A DNA stretch of 64,000 nucleotides from Microbacterium hydrocarbonoxydans (GCF_011752045.1 NZ_JAAKXW010000001.1:1-64000); one strand, 5' to 3'. Counted from the stretch's first letter, positions 43,601-52,760 are shown. The notes: generated from the sequence alone by a model not told the origin. Translations and numbers: made by a program.

Positions 43601-44107
43601 CAGCTGCGCCGTGGTGATGGCACCGGAGAGGCGGTGGTAGCCCTCCAGGCCCTCGGCGAGGACGAGGAGGTGGTCGCCGATCGGGTCTGGGGTGCCGCGC
43701 TGCGGGGCGTCGAGGCCGAGGGACAGCTCGGCGCCGTACACCGTCTGCACCTGCGCCTCCATCATCCCGGCGACCTCGGCGAAGCGGGAGGCGCCGTAGA
43801 ACCCGTCGTGATCGGTGAGCGCCAGTGCGGTGAGACCGAGCCGCTCCGCCTCGGCGAGGAGCTCCTCGGGGGAGGAGGCCCCGTCGAGGAACGAGAACGA
43901 GGAGTGCGCGTGCAGCTCCGCGTAGGGCACGGCATCCGCGGGACGCGGCACGCCGGTCAGCGGCGTCCGCTTGCGCCGCCTCGACACCGGACCCGGATCG
44001 GCCCGGTCGCCGCGCGGCTCCGCGCCGACCGGGTGCGGGATCAGCTCCTCGCCGCTGAGGGTGCGCTCCAGCTCGTGCCAGGTGAGCGGAGGGTTGTGCC
44101 AGCCCAT
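40643..44107 (-). CDS. dnaE2: error-prone DNA polymerase III alpha, DnaE2 (ImuC)
   Basis: 1154-aa C-family polymerase. The PHP domain begins at YAELHAHSSFSFLDG (~60). The catalytic palm carries PDIDVDFDSDRREE, with the acidic triad region, and IHSGGMVLTARP lies nearby. A helix-hairpin-helix region (SGVRGIGLAMAQRIVDE) and a C-terminal OB fold (VTFINLEDESGLVNVVCST) follow. This is the size and layout of actinobacterial DnaE2, which does SOS translesion synthesis and mutagenesis with ImuA and ImuB. The ATG at 44107 shares a base with the imuB stop (TGATG). Confidence 0.95.
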   Translation of the reverse strand: MGWHNPPLTWHELERTLSGEELIPHPVGAEPRGDRADPGPVSRRRKRTPLTGVPRPADAVPYAELHAHSSFSFLDGASSPEELLAEAERLGLTALALTDHDGFYGASRFAEVAGMMEAQVQTVYGAELSLGLDAPQRGTPDPIGDHLLVLAEGLEGYHRLSGAITTAQLRGGEKGRPVYDLEELAASAGGHWTILTGCRKGGVRRGLDAGDAATPLRRLVDLFGQDRVAVELFDHGDPLDTRRNDALADLARRMRLPVVATNNVHYATPDRAPLAEAVAAVRAVRSMDDLDGWLPAHGGAHLRSGAEMTARFRRYPGAISYGLELAAASAFPLTLAKPALPKQEVPEGHTPMSWLRHLVWEAVPSKYPQLDDDGRRRISRELDVIEEKDFPGYFLIVHSIVKEAKDRGILCQGRGSAAASAVCYLLGITAVDPILYRLPFERFLATTRTEEPDIDVDFDSDRREEIIQWVYERYGRTRAAQVANVIQYRPKNAVRDMARALGYSPGQQDAWSRQVDGWGAGIEPVEGHDIPANVLEYAGELLKAPRHLGIHSGGMVLTARPVGEVVPVEHARMENRTVIQWDKDDAASMGLVKFDLLGLGMLAALQHCFDLVRDATGEQWRLETLPKEEPAVYDMLCRADSIGVFQVESRAQIGLLPRLQPRSFYDLAIQIALIRPGPIQGGAVHPFVRRKMAKDALDEENRERAARGEEPIALSIPYPHDDLKPILERTLGIPIFQEQLIQMATAIGDCTADEADLLRRAMGSKRGLEKIEKVRDKLYAGMDRRGIDRTTADRIYAQIQAFSNFGFAESHSLSFALLVYASSWLKLHYPAAFLAGLLRSQPMGFYSASTLTADARRHGVEVRRPDLHASGATEILEPLSGEPVRAPTGLEACLAVPQPKALRFDRNAPDESAAHRRDGAYAVRLGLSGVRGIGLAMAQRIVDEREAHGPYRDLHDLVRRTDATTAQVEALATAGAFDCLGLERREAIWLAGAAAEDRARFLPGTTVAVQPPLFADQTSYERLSADLWATGVSTDDHPMAHFRDGLRERGVLAAVDLQEHEVGRRIEVAGLVTHRQRPATAAGVTFINLEDESGLVNVVCSTGVWNRYRRVARDSPALIIRGILERSAEGVVNVLADAFEDLRTGISHRSRDFR

Positions 44108-45645
44108 CAGCGGTACCTGCCCTCGGCCCACCAGCGTCCGCCCGCGCAGAAGACCAGCCAGGCGCGATCCCGGCCGTCGACGATCTGCAGCCGATGTCCG
44201 CGCTTGCCGCCGCCGGGCTCCCAACGGTGCTCGTGGATCGGCCACGGGCCCGCCCACGCCTGCACCTCGCCACCGTCGATGAGCGCGGGCTCGGCGGAGA
44301 GCGCACCGCGCTCGTCGACGGCGACCGCCACGCCGTCGGCACCCTGCACGGCGATCGGCCGCGGCGGCTGGAACACCTCGGCCGGCAGCGGATCGGGCAG
44401 GCTCCCGGGCCAGGGGCGCTCCGGATCGCGCGGTGCGACCGCACGCTCGCCCCACGGGGTGAGCACCTGCCGGTCGGCGAGCCAGCGGCCGCCCGACACC
44501 GCGGCGGTGACGACGCCCTGGTGCCCGAGCATCGTCTGCACGCGGGAGACGGCGTGGTGCAGCCGCTCGTCGGTGCCCGAGCCGAAGAGCCCCGGCTGAT
44601 GGTGGGCCGCGTCGTCGACGGCGACCGGCACGATCCGCACCGCGGCGATGCCGCCCAGCGCCCGCCCCTCGTCCAGCGGGCGCGCGGCGTTCTCAGCCGC
44701 GAGCGCCTCCAGCTGCCAGCGCACCCGGTCGACGAGATCGGCGGCGTCGAAGCAGGTCGGATGCAGCCAGGAGCGGGAGAACACCTTCCCGTCGTCATCG
44801 GTGAGGTCGATGCGCACCTCGGTGCACACGACGGAGGCGTCGCCGAGCGCAAGCAGCACGGCATCCGCCGTCTGCCGCACCGCGAACGCCACCTGATCGG
44901 CGCCGGCGAGAGCCGGCTCGAACTCCACGGCCCGCACCAGCTCGGGGTCGGGCGGACGCGGCACCAGGGGGCGGGAGTCGCCTCCTGCGGCGAGGGCTCG
45001 CAGGCGGGAGCCGTGCTCGCCGAAGCGGCTCTGCACCTCGAGCGCGTCGAGAGCCGCGAACTCGCCGAGGGTGCGCACGCCGAGCCGAACGAGGAGTCCG
45101 GTGAGCTGATCGTCCCTGAGCACGCGGACGGGGAGCGGGGCCAGGAACTCCGCCGAGCCGCCCGTGGGGATCACGGTGCAGGCATCGGGGCCGCGTGCGG
45201 CGAGCTCGGCCGTGAACGGACCGTCGGCGACCCCCGCCCTCGCCTCCGGGAAGCCCGCGTCGGCGAGGATATCGAGCAGCACCCGCCCGGCCTCCGCCTC
45301 CCCGCCGTGGTAGCGGGAGATGCCGCGGGCGCGGAGCACGGCGAGCCCCGGACGCAGCAGGGTGACCCCGGGGGCATGCCTCTCGATGAGCCGCAGCACC
45401 GGGAGGAAGGCGCGCTCGTCGCGAGACGGATCGTGGGGGAGCACCCGCAGGGAGGAGAGGTGCCCCTGCGCGACGCGGCGGCGCTGGCCGGTGCGCACCC
45501 CGTGCTCGCGGGCCGTGGCGGTGCAGGCGACGACCGTGTTCGCGTGCACCAGGGCCGTGGGCGGATGCGGGGGCGCGGCGCCCAGGGCCGCCCGCAGCGG
45601 CCAATCGGGGAACCACAGCACGAGGACGCGGAGCGGGGCGTTCAT
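44107..45645 (-). CDS. imuB: ImuB, Y-family polymerase-like mutasome subunit
   Basis: 512-aa Y-family homologue. The N-terminus VLVLWFPDWPLRAAL lacks the catalytic D-x-D of active Y polymerases, as known for ImuB. The fingers, thumb and little-finger regions follow (LVRLGVRTLGEFAALDALEVQ). QPGLFG at 350-355 fits the beta-clamp binding motif. ImuB is thought to bring DnaE2 to the clamp. Its ATG overlaps the imuA stop, and dnaE2 follows with a one-base overlap, so the three genes form an operon. Confidence 0.92.
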   Translation of the reverse strand: MNAPLRVLVLWFPDWPLRAALGAAPPHPPTALVHANTVVACTATAREHGVRTGQRRRVAQGHLSSLRVLPHDPSRDERAFLPVLRLIERHAPGVTLLRPGLAVLRARGISRYHGGEAEAGRVLLDILADAGFPEARAGVADGPFTAELAARGPDACTVIPTGGSAEFLAPLPVRVLRDDQLTGLLVRLGVRTLGEFAALDALEVQSRFGEHGSRLRALAAGGDSRPLVPRPPDPELVRAVEFEPALAGADQVAFAVRQTADAVLLALGDASVVCTEVRIDLTDDDGKVFSRSWLHPTCFDAADLVDRVRWQLEALAAENAARPLDEGRALGGIAAVRIVPVAVDDAAHHQPGLFGSGTDERLHHAVSRVQTMLGHQGVVTAAVSGGRWLADRQVLTPWGERAVAPRDPERPWPGSLPDPLPAEVFQPPRPIAVQGADGVAVAVDERGALSAEPALIDGGEVQAWAGPWPIHEHRWEPGGGKRGHRLQIVDGRDRAWLVFCAGGRWWAEGRYR

Positions 45646-46451
45646 CCGGCCGCCGCCCAGTATCCGGTGCCGGGGGTGTCTGCGGACGCATCGACCTCCC
45701 GCAGCGGCGGCAGCGCGGCGAGCTCGGGGAGCACCGCCTCGACGGCGCCTCGGCTGCCGGGCAGGCGCACCCGCACGCTCGAGGGTGCGGGGCTCCGCCG
45801 GGTGCGCGCCGTCACCGTCGCCGTGGATCCCTCGATCAGTCCCCAGCCCTCGCCGATGCCGTGCCAGTGCTGGTCGTGCAGGCGGATGCTGCCCTCGCTC
45901 TGCGGCCACTCCCCGAAGCGCGAGGAATCGGCGACCGGCCCTTCTTCGGCGACCGGCCCTTCTGCGACCAGCAGGGTGCAGCCGCGATCGCGCAGCCGGG
46001 CGCTCAGCCGCGACACGTCGGAGTCGCGCACCCTGCCGCCGGGCTGCACGGCGATCAGCGGGACGACCTCGGCGAGGGCGGAGGTCGCGGCCAGCCAGCG
46101 CTCACCCGGCTCCGGCACGAGGATCAGCCGCGGCAGGGCGATGCCGAAGGCCGCGGCCGCCTCGATCCCCAGCGTGGGCATGCCGACCACCGCGCACCAG
46201 AGTCCCTTGCGCGAAGCCTCGCCGAGCAGGGCGAGGACGAGGCTCGGCGAGGGGGAGACGGTGTAGGCGGCACCGGTCTGCAGTCCCTCCTCCGGGAGGA
46301 GGGTGGAGAACGCGGGATCGAGAGGGAGCAGCGGATGCTCGCTGCGCCGCCGCTGCATGCGGCTGATCTCACGGCGCAGCCGCAGCACCTCTCCGGCGCG
46401 GGAGTCGCCGACCGGAGAGAGCGCGGTCACCGCATCGAGCCCGATCCCCAT
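45642..46451 (-). CDS. imuA: ImuA-like mutasome protein
   Basis: 269-aa RecA/SulA-like protein in the position of ImuA (M. tuberculosis Rv3395c). An N-terminal helix (RAGEVLRLRREISRMQ) is followed by a RecA-fold core with ALLGEASRKGLWCAVVGMP and LILVPEPGERWLAATSALAEVVPLIAVQ (quoted in two pieces); no intact Walker A is seen. The frame is open to 46481, but the LexA box at 46462-46477 would then lie inside the coding part, so the ATG at 46451 is preferred. First gene of the SOS mutasome operon. Confidence 0.85.
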   Translation of the reverse strand: MGIGLDAVTALSPVGDSRAGEVLRLRREISRMQRRRSEHPLLPLDPAFSTLLPEEGLQTGAAYTVSPSPSLVLALLGEASRKGLWCAVVGMPTLGIEAAAAFGIALPRLILVPEPGERWLAATSALAEVVPLIAVQPGGRVRDSDVSRLSARLRDRGCTLLVAEGPVAEEGPVADSSRFGEWPQSEGSIRLHDQHWHGIGEGWGLIEGSTATVTARTRRSPAPSSVRVRLPGSRGAVEAVLPELAALPPLREVDASADTPGTGYWAAAG

Positions 46452-46461
46452 ACATCCATCC

Positions 46462-46477
46462 TCGAACATATATACGA
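46462..46477. promoter_or_regulatory. LexA (SOS) box before imuA
   Basis: TCGAACATATATACGA matches the actinobacterial LexA palindrome TCGAAC-N4-GTTCGA with one perfect half and a 4/6 second half. The AT-rich centre supplies a minus-strand TATATA that can serve as the -10, so LexA would cover the promoter. It lies 11 bp upstream of the imuA ATG and accounts for DNA-damage induction of imuA-imuB-dnaE2. Confidence 0.75.
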
Positions 46478-46554
46478 ACAAATCAACTGGAGGAGATGAG
46501 GCTAGTTCGAACGTCGGACATCCGCCGGAGCGCGCCGATGTCGGCGGCGCTGAC

Positions 46555-46560
46555 TACGCT
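46555..46560 (+). promoter_or_regulatory. -10 element for the DUF1905 gene at 46567, leaderless
   Basis: TACGCT followed by 6 nt and ATG; no ribosome site. Confidence 0.5.
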
Positions 46561-46566
46561 GGGCGC

Positions 46567-46857
46567 ATGCAGATCGAGTTCGAGAGCGCCGTCACGCGGT
46601 GGGAGAAGCGCGTCGACTCCTGGTTCTTCGCCACCATGCCGGCCGAGCTCTCCGTCGAGCTGCGCGAGCTCCCCTCGCCGCCGCGGGGCTTCGGATCGCT
46701 GCGGGTGCAGGCGCGCATCGGCGCCACGATCTGGAGCACCTCGATCTTCTTCGACGGCACGGCCTTCGTGCTGCCGCTGAAGAAGGCGGTCCGCGCCGCC
46801 CAGGGGATCGAGGAGGGCGACGTGATCACCGTCGACCTCGACATCATCGACCTCTGA
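46567..46857 (+). CDS. DUF1905 domain protein
   Basis: 96-aa DUF1905 protein: VTRWEKRVDSWFFATMPAEL, RVQARIGATIWSTSIFFDG, FVLPLKKAVRAAQGIEEGD and VTVDLDIID cover the domain end to end. Function unknown. Divergent from the imuA operon; it is not clear whether the LexA box influences it. Compared with the copy at 28358 it has the W-[ST]-x-[TS]-F strand typical of better-conserved members. Confidence 0.85.
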   Translation: MQIEFESAVTRWEKRVDSWFFATMPAELSVELRELPSPPRGFGSLRVQARIGATIWSTSIFFDGTAFVLPLKKAVRAAQGIEEGDVITVDLDIIDL

Positions 46858-46906
46858 CGCGGAGGCGGTTATCCACAGCCGGCCGCGCGGCATCCGGAGA
46901 TTCTCC

Positions 46907-46912
46907 TAGCCT
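46907..46912 (+). promoter_or_regulatory. -10 element for the prepilin peptidase gene, leaderless
   Basis: TAGCCT followed by 6 nt and the ATG at 46919. Confidence 0.5.
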
Positions 46913-46918
46913 TCCCTC

Positions 46919-47389
46919 ATGGACCTCCGCACCCTGCTCGTCGTGCTCGTGCACCTCGTGCTCCTCGGCGTCGGCGCCTGGCTCCTCGTCATCGACGCGC
47001 GCACCCACCGGCTGCCGAACCGGATCGTGCTGTCCGCCCTGGCCGCGCTGATCCCGCTGGCGATCGTCGACGCTGTCGTCACCGGAGACTCCCGCCCGCT
47101 GGTCGGCGCGGTGCTCGGCCTGCTCGTCATGGGCGGCTTCTATGCGCTGCTGCGGGTCGTCAGCCGTGCGGGCATGGGCGGGGGAGACGTGAAGCTCGCC
47201 GCCCTCCTCGGCTTCGTCCTCGGCTGGCACGGCTGGCAGGCGCTCGCCGTGGGAGCGGCATCCGCCTTCGTCCTCGGCGCCCTCTACGCGCTGGTCCTGA
47301 TGGCGCTGCGCAGGGCCGACCGCACCACGCGCATCGCCTTCGGTCCCTGGATGATCCTCGGCGCACTCCTGGGCATCCTGCTGCGCTGA
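46919..47389 (+). CDS. prepilin peptidase (A24 family, catalytic domain only)
   Basis: 156-aa polytopic membrane aspartic protease. The two catalytic Asp are Asp26 (VIDARTHRLPN) and Asp90 (GMGGGDVKL). About five hydrophobic helices are seen. The N-terminal zinc/methyltransferase domain of PilD is missing, as in TadV-like and many actinobacterial enzymes, so it probably only cleaves the leader of type IV or Tad/Flp pilins. No pilin gene is nearby. Confidence 0.9.
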   Translation: MDLRTLLVVLVHLVLLGVGAWLLVIDARTHRLPNRIVLSALAALIPLAIVDAVVTGDSRPLVGAVLGLLVMGGFYALLRVVSRAGMGGGDVKLAALLGFVLGWHGWQALAVGAASAFVLGALYALVLMALRRADRTTRIAFGPWMILGALLGILLR

Positions 47390-47413
47390 GGTCCCTCCGG
47401 CCGCGGACGGCGC

Positions 47414-47419
47414 TAGGGT
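47414..47419 (+). promoter_or_regulatory. -10 element for the 70-aa gene, leaderless
   Basis: TAGGGT followed by 6 nt and the ATG at 47426. Confidence 0.5.
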
Positions 47420-47425
47420 GAGCAC

Positions 47426-47638
47426 ATGGCACTCGCGCGACTCCACGGCGGCCCGCTGGACGGGCAGATCATCCCCCTCGGCGACGCGGACGACAAGCTG
47501 ATCGTCCCCTACAGCGAGACGCAGGTGGTGTACAACCGCCGCGGCGAACCGCAGAACACCGGGCAGAACGACGGTCCCACCGAGATCGACTACTGGTACG
47601 ACGAGTCCCTCGAGGACATCAATCCTGCCGATGTCTGA
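47426..47638 (+). CDS. small hypothetical protein, 70 aa
   Basis: 70-aa protein beginning MALARLHGGPLDGQIIPL, then IVPYSETQVVYNRRGEP, ending DYWYDESLEDINPADV. Conserved-looking small beta protein; this HGGPLDGQ-x-Y pattern occurs in short actinobacterial and phage proteins of unknown function. The 3' end overlaps the CYTH gene by 8 bp, so the two are coupled. Confidence 0.72.
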   Translation: MALARLHGGPLDGQIIPLGDADDKLIVPYSETQVVYNRRGEPQNTGQNDGPTEIDYWYDESLEDINPADV

Positions 47639-48263
47639 GCCGCTGACCGGCTCGGAGCCCTCTCGCACGGTCGAGGTGGAGCGCAAGTACGACGTCGACG
47701 CCACGACGCCGCTGCCCGACTGGAGCGGCGTCCCCGGTGTCGATGCGGTGTCCGCCGGCGAGCTCCGGGAGCTCGACGCACGCTACCTCGACACCGCCGA
47801 CGCCGTGCTGTCCCGTTCCGGGGTCGCGCTGCGCCGGCGCACAGGAGGGCCGGACGCCGGCTGGCACATCAAGGGACCCCGCGAGGGTGACGGACGGCTG
47901 GAGATCGGCTGGCCGCTGGGCGACGACGAGGGCGTTCCGGATGCCGTCGCGGCGACTCTCGCGCGCTGGACCACGGACGAGCTGCTCCCGCTCGCCAGGA
48001 TCGAGAACAGCCGCACCGCCTATCTGCTCACCGGCCCGGGCGGGGTCGTCGCCGAGTTCGTGGACGACCGGGTGCGGGCCACCGACCTGCGCCAGGGCGT
48101 GCAGCGAGAGTGGCGCGAGTGGGAGCTGGAGCTGGGCCCTGCGGCCCCGGCGGATGCCGAGGGGCGCGAGGCGCTGTTCGCCGCCGTGGAGGAGGCCGTC
48201 TTCTCCGCCGGCGGACGGCACGCGTCCTCCGGGTCGAAGCTCGCCCGCGCTCTCGGCTTCTAG
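47631..48263 (+). CDS. CYTH domain protein
   Basis: 210-aa triphosphate tunnel metalloenzyme-like protein. It has the ExExK signature VEVERKYDV near the start, DARYLDTADAVLSRSGVALRRR for substrate-binding arginines, and later REWELELG. The family includes adenylate cyclases and inorganic triphosphatases; with no CHAD domain attached, triphosphatase activity is more likely. The ATG overlaps the previous gene by 8 bp. A 59-bp gap separates it from the PKS gene. Confidence 0.88.
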   Translation: MSEPLTGSEPSRTVEVERKYDVDATTPLPDWSGVPGVDAVSAGELRELDARYLDTADAVLSRSGVALRRRTGGPDAGWHIKGPREGDGRLEIGWPLGDDEGVPDAVAATLARWTTDELLPLARIENSRTAYLLTGPGGVVAEFVDDRVRATDLRQGVQREWREWELELGPAAPADAEGREALFAAVEEAVFSAGGRHASSGSKLARALGF

Positions 48264-48310
48264 CGGGGCGTCCTCGGCGCAACCCCCTTCCGCGGGAAGG
48301 CGGCGCATGC

Positions 48311-48316
48311 TTGAGT
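48311..48316 (+). promoter_or_regulatory. possible -10 for the type III PKS operon
   Basis: TTGAGT, 6 nt before the ATG at 48323, matches the spacing of the leaderless promoters in this window but has T rather than A at position 2. No ribosome site is visible. Confidence 0.35.
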
Positions 48317-48322
48317 GACAGC

Positions 48323-49489
48323 ATGCGCCCCACGGCCGTGCTTCGATCCCTCCAGACGATCGTCCCCGACACCGTCCTCGTGCAGGACGAGGTGAGAGAC
48401 GTGTTCGCCGCCCAACCCGACATCGGGCGGCTGGCGCAGCGCATCGTCGGCGCCTCGTTCAACGGCTCCGGCATCGACACCAGGCACACGGTGATCGACG
48501 AGCTCTCTCTGTCGGCGCACCCCGCGGAGCCGCGGTTCTTCGACGCCGCGACGGGACGGCTGCTCGCCCCCGGCACGAAGGAGCGCAACGAGCTGTACGT
48601 GCGGGAGGCGACCCGGCTCTTCGTCGAGGCGGCCCGGCGCTCGCTCGACGCCGATCCCGACGTCGAGGCGTCCGACATCACGCACGTCGTCACGGTCTCC
48701 TGCACGGGCTTCCACGCCCCCGGACCCGAGTACGAGATCGTCCGCGCGCTGGGTCTGAGCGACCGCGTGCAGCGGTATCACCTCGGCTTCATGGGTTGCT
48801 ACGCCTCGATGCCGGCGCTGAGAGCGGCAAGCCAGTTCTGCGCCGCCGACCCCGATGCGGTGGTGCTCGTCGTCAGCGTCGAGCTGTGCACCCTGCACCT
48901 GCGCTCCTCGGAGGACCCCGACACGATCGTCGCGTCCTCGCTGTTCGCCGACGGAGCGGCCGCGGGGATCGTCACCGCCCGGGAGCTGCCCACGCCGATG
49001 AAGGGCCTCCGGCTCGACCGGTTCCACACCGCCATCGCCCCCGAAGGCGAGAAGGACATGGCGTGGACGATCGGCGACACCGGCTTCGAGATGATCCTCT
49101 CCACCGCGGTGCCGCAGATCATCGGCGAGACGATCATCGGGGCGCTGCGGCCCCTGTACGCGGGAGACCAGGGGCTCGCGGACGCCTTCGAGCAGGGCAG
49201 CGTCGGCGAGCGGGTCGAGCACTGGGCGATCCACCCGGGCGGACGCAGCATCCTCGACCGGGTGCAGGAGCGGCTGCACCTCAGCGACGCGCAGCTGCAC
49301 CCGGCGCGGGAGGTGCTCCGCGTGAACGGGAACATGTCGAGCGCCACGGTGCTCTTCGTGCTCCGGAGGATCCTCGAGGAGGAGGGCGCGCGGGCGGGGG
49401 AGCGCGTCGCCGCGATGGCGTTCGGGCCGGGGCTCACCGCCGAGAGCGCCCTGATGACGGTCCAGGGGCCGGGAAGCGATGCGACCTGA
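48323..49489 (+). CDS. type III polyketide synthase (chalcone/alkylresorcinol synthase-like)
   Basis: 388-aa thiolase-fold enzyme. The catalytic triad is complete: Cys159 (GFMGCYASMPAL), His304 (WAIHPGGRSILD) and Asn337 (VNGNMSSATV). The enzyme extends a starter acyl-CoA with malonyl-CoA units and cyclises the product to a resorcinol or pyrone. With the downstream methyltransferase and flavin monooxygenase, the likely product is an alkylresorcinol-derived phenolic lipid or quinone, as in the Streptomyces srs operon. Chain length cannot be read from sequence. The stop overlaps the next start by 11 bp. Confidence 0.92.
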   Translation: MRPTAVLRSLQTIVPDTVLVQDEVRDVFAAQPDIGRLAQRIVGASFNGSGIDTRHTVIDELSLSAHPAEPRFFDAATGRLLAPGTKERNELYVREATRLFVEAARRSLDADPDVEASDITHVVTVSCTGFHAPGPEYEIVRALGLSDRVQRYHLGFMGCYASMPALRAASQFCAADPDAVVLVVSVELCTLHLRSSEDPDTIVASSLFADGAAAGIVTARELPTPMKGLRLDRFHTAIAPEGEKDMAWTIGDTGFEMILSTAVPQIIGETIIGALRPLYAGDQGLADAFEQGSVGERVEHWAIHPGGRSILDRVQERLHLSDAQLHPAREVLRVNGNMSSATVLFVLRRILEEEGARAGERVAAMAFGPGLTAESALMTVQGPGSDAT

Positions 49490-50192
49490 CCTCACGGTCC
49501 GCGCGACCGGCGCGCGCGAGCTGATGGACGACCCGTCCGCGGACCGCGGCGCGCTGGCGCGCACGTACCTTCGCTTCGGCGTGGTGAACCGCCTCGTCTC
49601 GCGCCCGGGACTGCTCTTCCGTCGAGACGTCCGTCCGCGGGCTCGTCGAGGGGGCATCCGCATCCTCGACGTCGGCGCCGGCGGCGGCGACCTGTGCCGC
49701 TTCCTCGCGGCGAGGCTGCGCAGGCACGGCCTCGCAGCCGAGATCACCGCACTCGACCCCGACGAGCGCGCGATCGAGTGGGCGCAGGCCCACGATGACG
49801 GGGCCGGCATCCGCTGCCTCTGCGGGACGACGGCCGAGCTGGTGCGCGCCGGCGAGACCTTCGACGTGGTCTTCTCGAACCATCTCCTGCATCATCTGAG
49901 CGAGGACGAGCGGACCGGCCTGCTCGAGGACACCGTGCGCCTCACCGCTCCCGGCGGGGTGGCTGTGCATCGGGACATCGCCCGCAGCCGCGCCGCATAC
50001 ATGCTGTTCGCCGCCGCGACGCTGCCCTTCCGGCGGAACCTCCTCGCCGGCTCGTTCATCCGCGCGGACGGACTGACGAGCATCCGGCGCTCCTGGACGG
50101 TCGGGGAGCTGAGGGCGGTCGCGGCGCGCGGGTGGAGCGTGCGCGGCGGGATCCCGTTCCGGCTGGAGCTGCGGCGGGAGCAGGGGCGATGA
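49479..50192 (+). CDS. class I SAM-dependent methyltransferase of the PKS operon
   Basis: 237-aa Rossmann methyltransferase. Motif I is RILDVGAGGGDLCRFL (~62-77), ALDPDE is the acidic residue binding ribose, and FDVVFSNHLLHHLSEDE motif IV. It starts 11 bp before the PKS stop and ends overlapping the monooxygenase ATG, so it acts in the same pathway, most simply as an O- or C-methyltransferase on the polyketide phenol. SrsB, the functional analogue in Streptomyces, belongs to a different, membrane-bound methyltransferase class. Confidence 0.88.
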   Translation: MRPDLTVRATGARELMDDPSADRGALARTYLRFGVVNRLVSRPGLLFRRDVRPRARRGGIRILDVGAGGGDLCRFLAARLRRHGLAAEITALDPDERAIEWAQAHDDGAGIRCLCGTTAELVRAGETFDVVFSNHLLHHLSEDERTGLLEDTVRLTAPGGVAVHRDIARSRAAYMLFAAATLPFRRNLLAGSFIRADGLTSIRRSWTVGELRAVAARGWSVRGGIPFRLELRREQGR

Positions 50193-51310
50193 TCGATCAC
50201 GAGGTCATCATCGTCGGCGCGGGGCCGGTCGGGCTCCTGCTCGCCTGCCTGCTCGCGCAGCAGCGGGTGGACGTCGTCGTCTGCGAGCGCCGGCCGGATG
50301 CCGACACCCGCAGCCGCGCGATCGGGATCCACCGTCCGGGACTCGACGCGCTGGATGCCGCCGGGATCGGCGCGGAGGTGCGCGCCGAGGCGCTCGCGCT
50401 GGAGGGAGGAGAGGTGCGCAGCCGCGGCCGGGTGCTCGCGGCGCTGTCCTTCCCGCCGGAGCGTCCGGTGCTGATACTCCCGCAGCGTCGCACGGACGCG
50501 CTGCTCCGCGAGCGGTTCGACCGGCTGGCGGCGGGCAGGCTGCTGGCGGGGCACGTCGTGCGCGGAGTGCGCGACGAGGAGGACTTCGCACGCGTCGCCG
50601 TCGACGGCGGACACGGGCTGCGCGAGATGACCTGCGAGCTCGTGGTGATCGCCGACGGCGTGCACAGCGCCCTGCGCGAACAGCTCGGGATCCCGTGGTG
50701 CGAGCGACCGGGGCGCGGGCGCTACGCGATGCTGGACGTCCGCGACGAGGCCGCCGGCGCGCGCGCCGCACTGCACTGCGAACCCCGCGGGCTCGTCGAG
50801 GCGTTCCCGATGCCGGGCGGGCGACGGCGCTGGGTGGTGCGCGACGCGGTCGGGGAGCCCGACCTCGGCACGGCGGCCGGGTTCCGCCGGGCGATCGAGG
50901 AGCGCACCGGCATCCGCGCAGACATCCCCGACGACGCGACCCCGGTCGGATTCCGTGCCGGCCAGCATGCGGCGTCGGGCTTCGGCCGCGGGCGCATCGC
51001 GCTCCTCGGCGACGCGGCGCACGAGATCAGCCCCATCGGCGGGCAGGGCATGAACCTCGGCTGGTCGCACGCGATGCGCCTCGCCGAGGACGTCGGCCGG
51101 AGCCTCGGAGCGGAGCCCGACCTCCGCCGCTACGCGAAGGGCGCACCCCGGGCGGCGCGCATCGCCCAGCGCCGCAGCGCGTTCTACATGTCGATGGGCG
51201 TGCCGGCATCCGGGGTGCCGCTGCACTCCCGGGAGCTGCTCATCCGCGCCCTGGGCTCGCCGCCGCTGCGCGGCTGGGCGACCGGGCTGATCACGATGCG
51301 CGGACTGTGA
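50189..51310 (+). CDS. FAD-dependent aromatic monooxygenase of the PKS operon
   Basis: 373-aa group A flavoprotein hydroxylase. The ADP-binding GAGPVG is at 10-15, followed by ERRPDADTRSRAIGIH. The mid-protein LVVIADGVHSALRE holds the DG motif, and GDAAHEISPIGGQGMNLG is the second FAD motif. It should hydroxylate the (methylated) phenol to a hydroquinone that can oxidise to a quinone. The ATG overlaps the methyltransferase stop. Last gene of the three-gene operon, closed by a strong terminator. Confidence 0.9.
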   Translation: MIDHEVIIVGAGPVGLLLACLLAQQRVDVVVCERRPDADTRSRAIGIHRPGLDALDAAGIGAEVRAEALALEGGEVRSRGRVLAALSFPPERPVLILPQRRTDALLRERFDRLAAGRLLAGHVVRGVRDEEDFARVAVDGGHGLREMTCELVVIADGVHSALREQLGIPWCERPGRGRYAMLDVRDEAAGARAALHCEPRGLVEAFPMPGGRRRWVVRDAVGEPDLGTAAGFRRAIEERTGIRADIPDDATPVGFRAGQHAASGFGRGRIALLGDAAHEISPIGGQGMNLGWSHAMRLAEDVGRSLGAEPDLRRYAKGAPRAARIAQRRSAFYMSMGVPASGVPLHSRELLIRALGSPPLRGWATGLITMRGL

Positions 51311-51314
51311 ACGA

Positions 51315-51348
51315 CGAAGCCCCCGGATCCGCGGATCCGGGGGCTTCG
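51315..51348. terminator. bidirectional terminator, 16-bp perfect stem
   Basis: 51315-51330 pairs perfectly with 51333-51348, leaving a 2-nt centre (a tight 4-nt loop in practice). It lies between the convergent monooxygenase and lpdA genes and serves both. Confidence 0.9.
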
Positions 51349-51358
51349 GCGAGTTCGA

Positions 51359-52756
<1,398 letters not shown>

Positions 52757-52760
52757 GGTC

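Noticed and set aside
40664..44599. 1311-aa plus-strand frame opposite dnaE2
   Set aside because: Its Arg/Gly/His-rich composition mirrors the dnaE2 codons. No domain is seen.
46505..46512. GTTCGAAC as a second SOS box
   Set aside because: The two half-sites are fused without the 4-nt spacer and in inverted order. It is not a LexA site, and the DUF1905 gene has its own leaderless -10.
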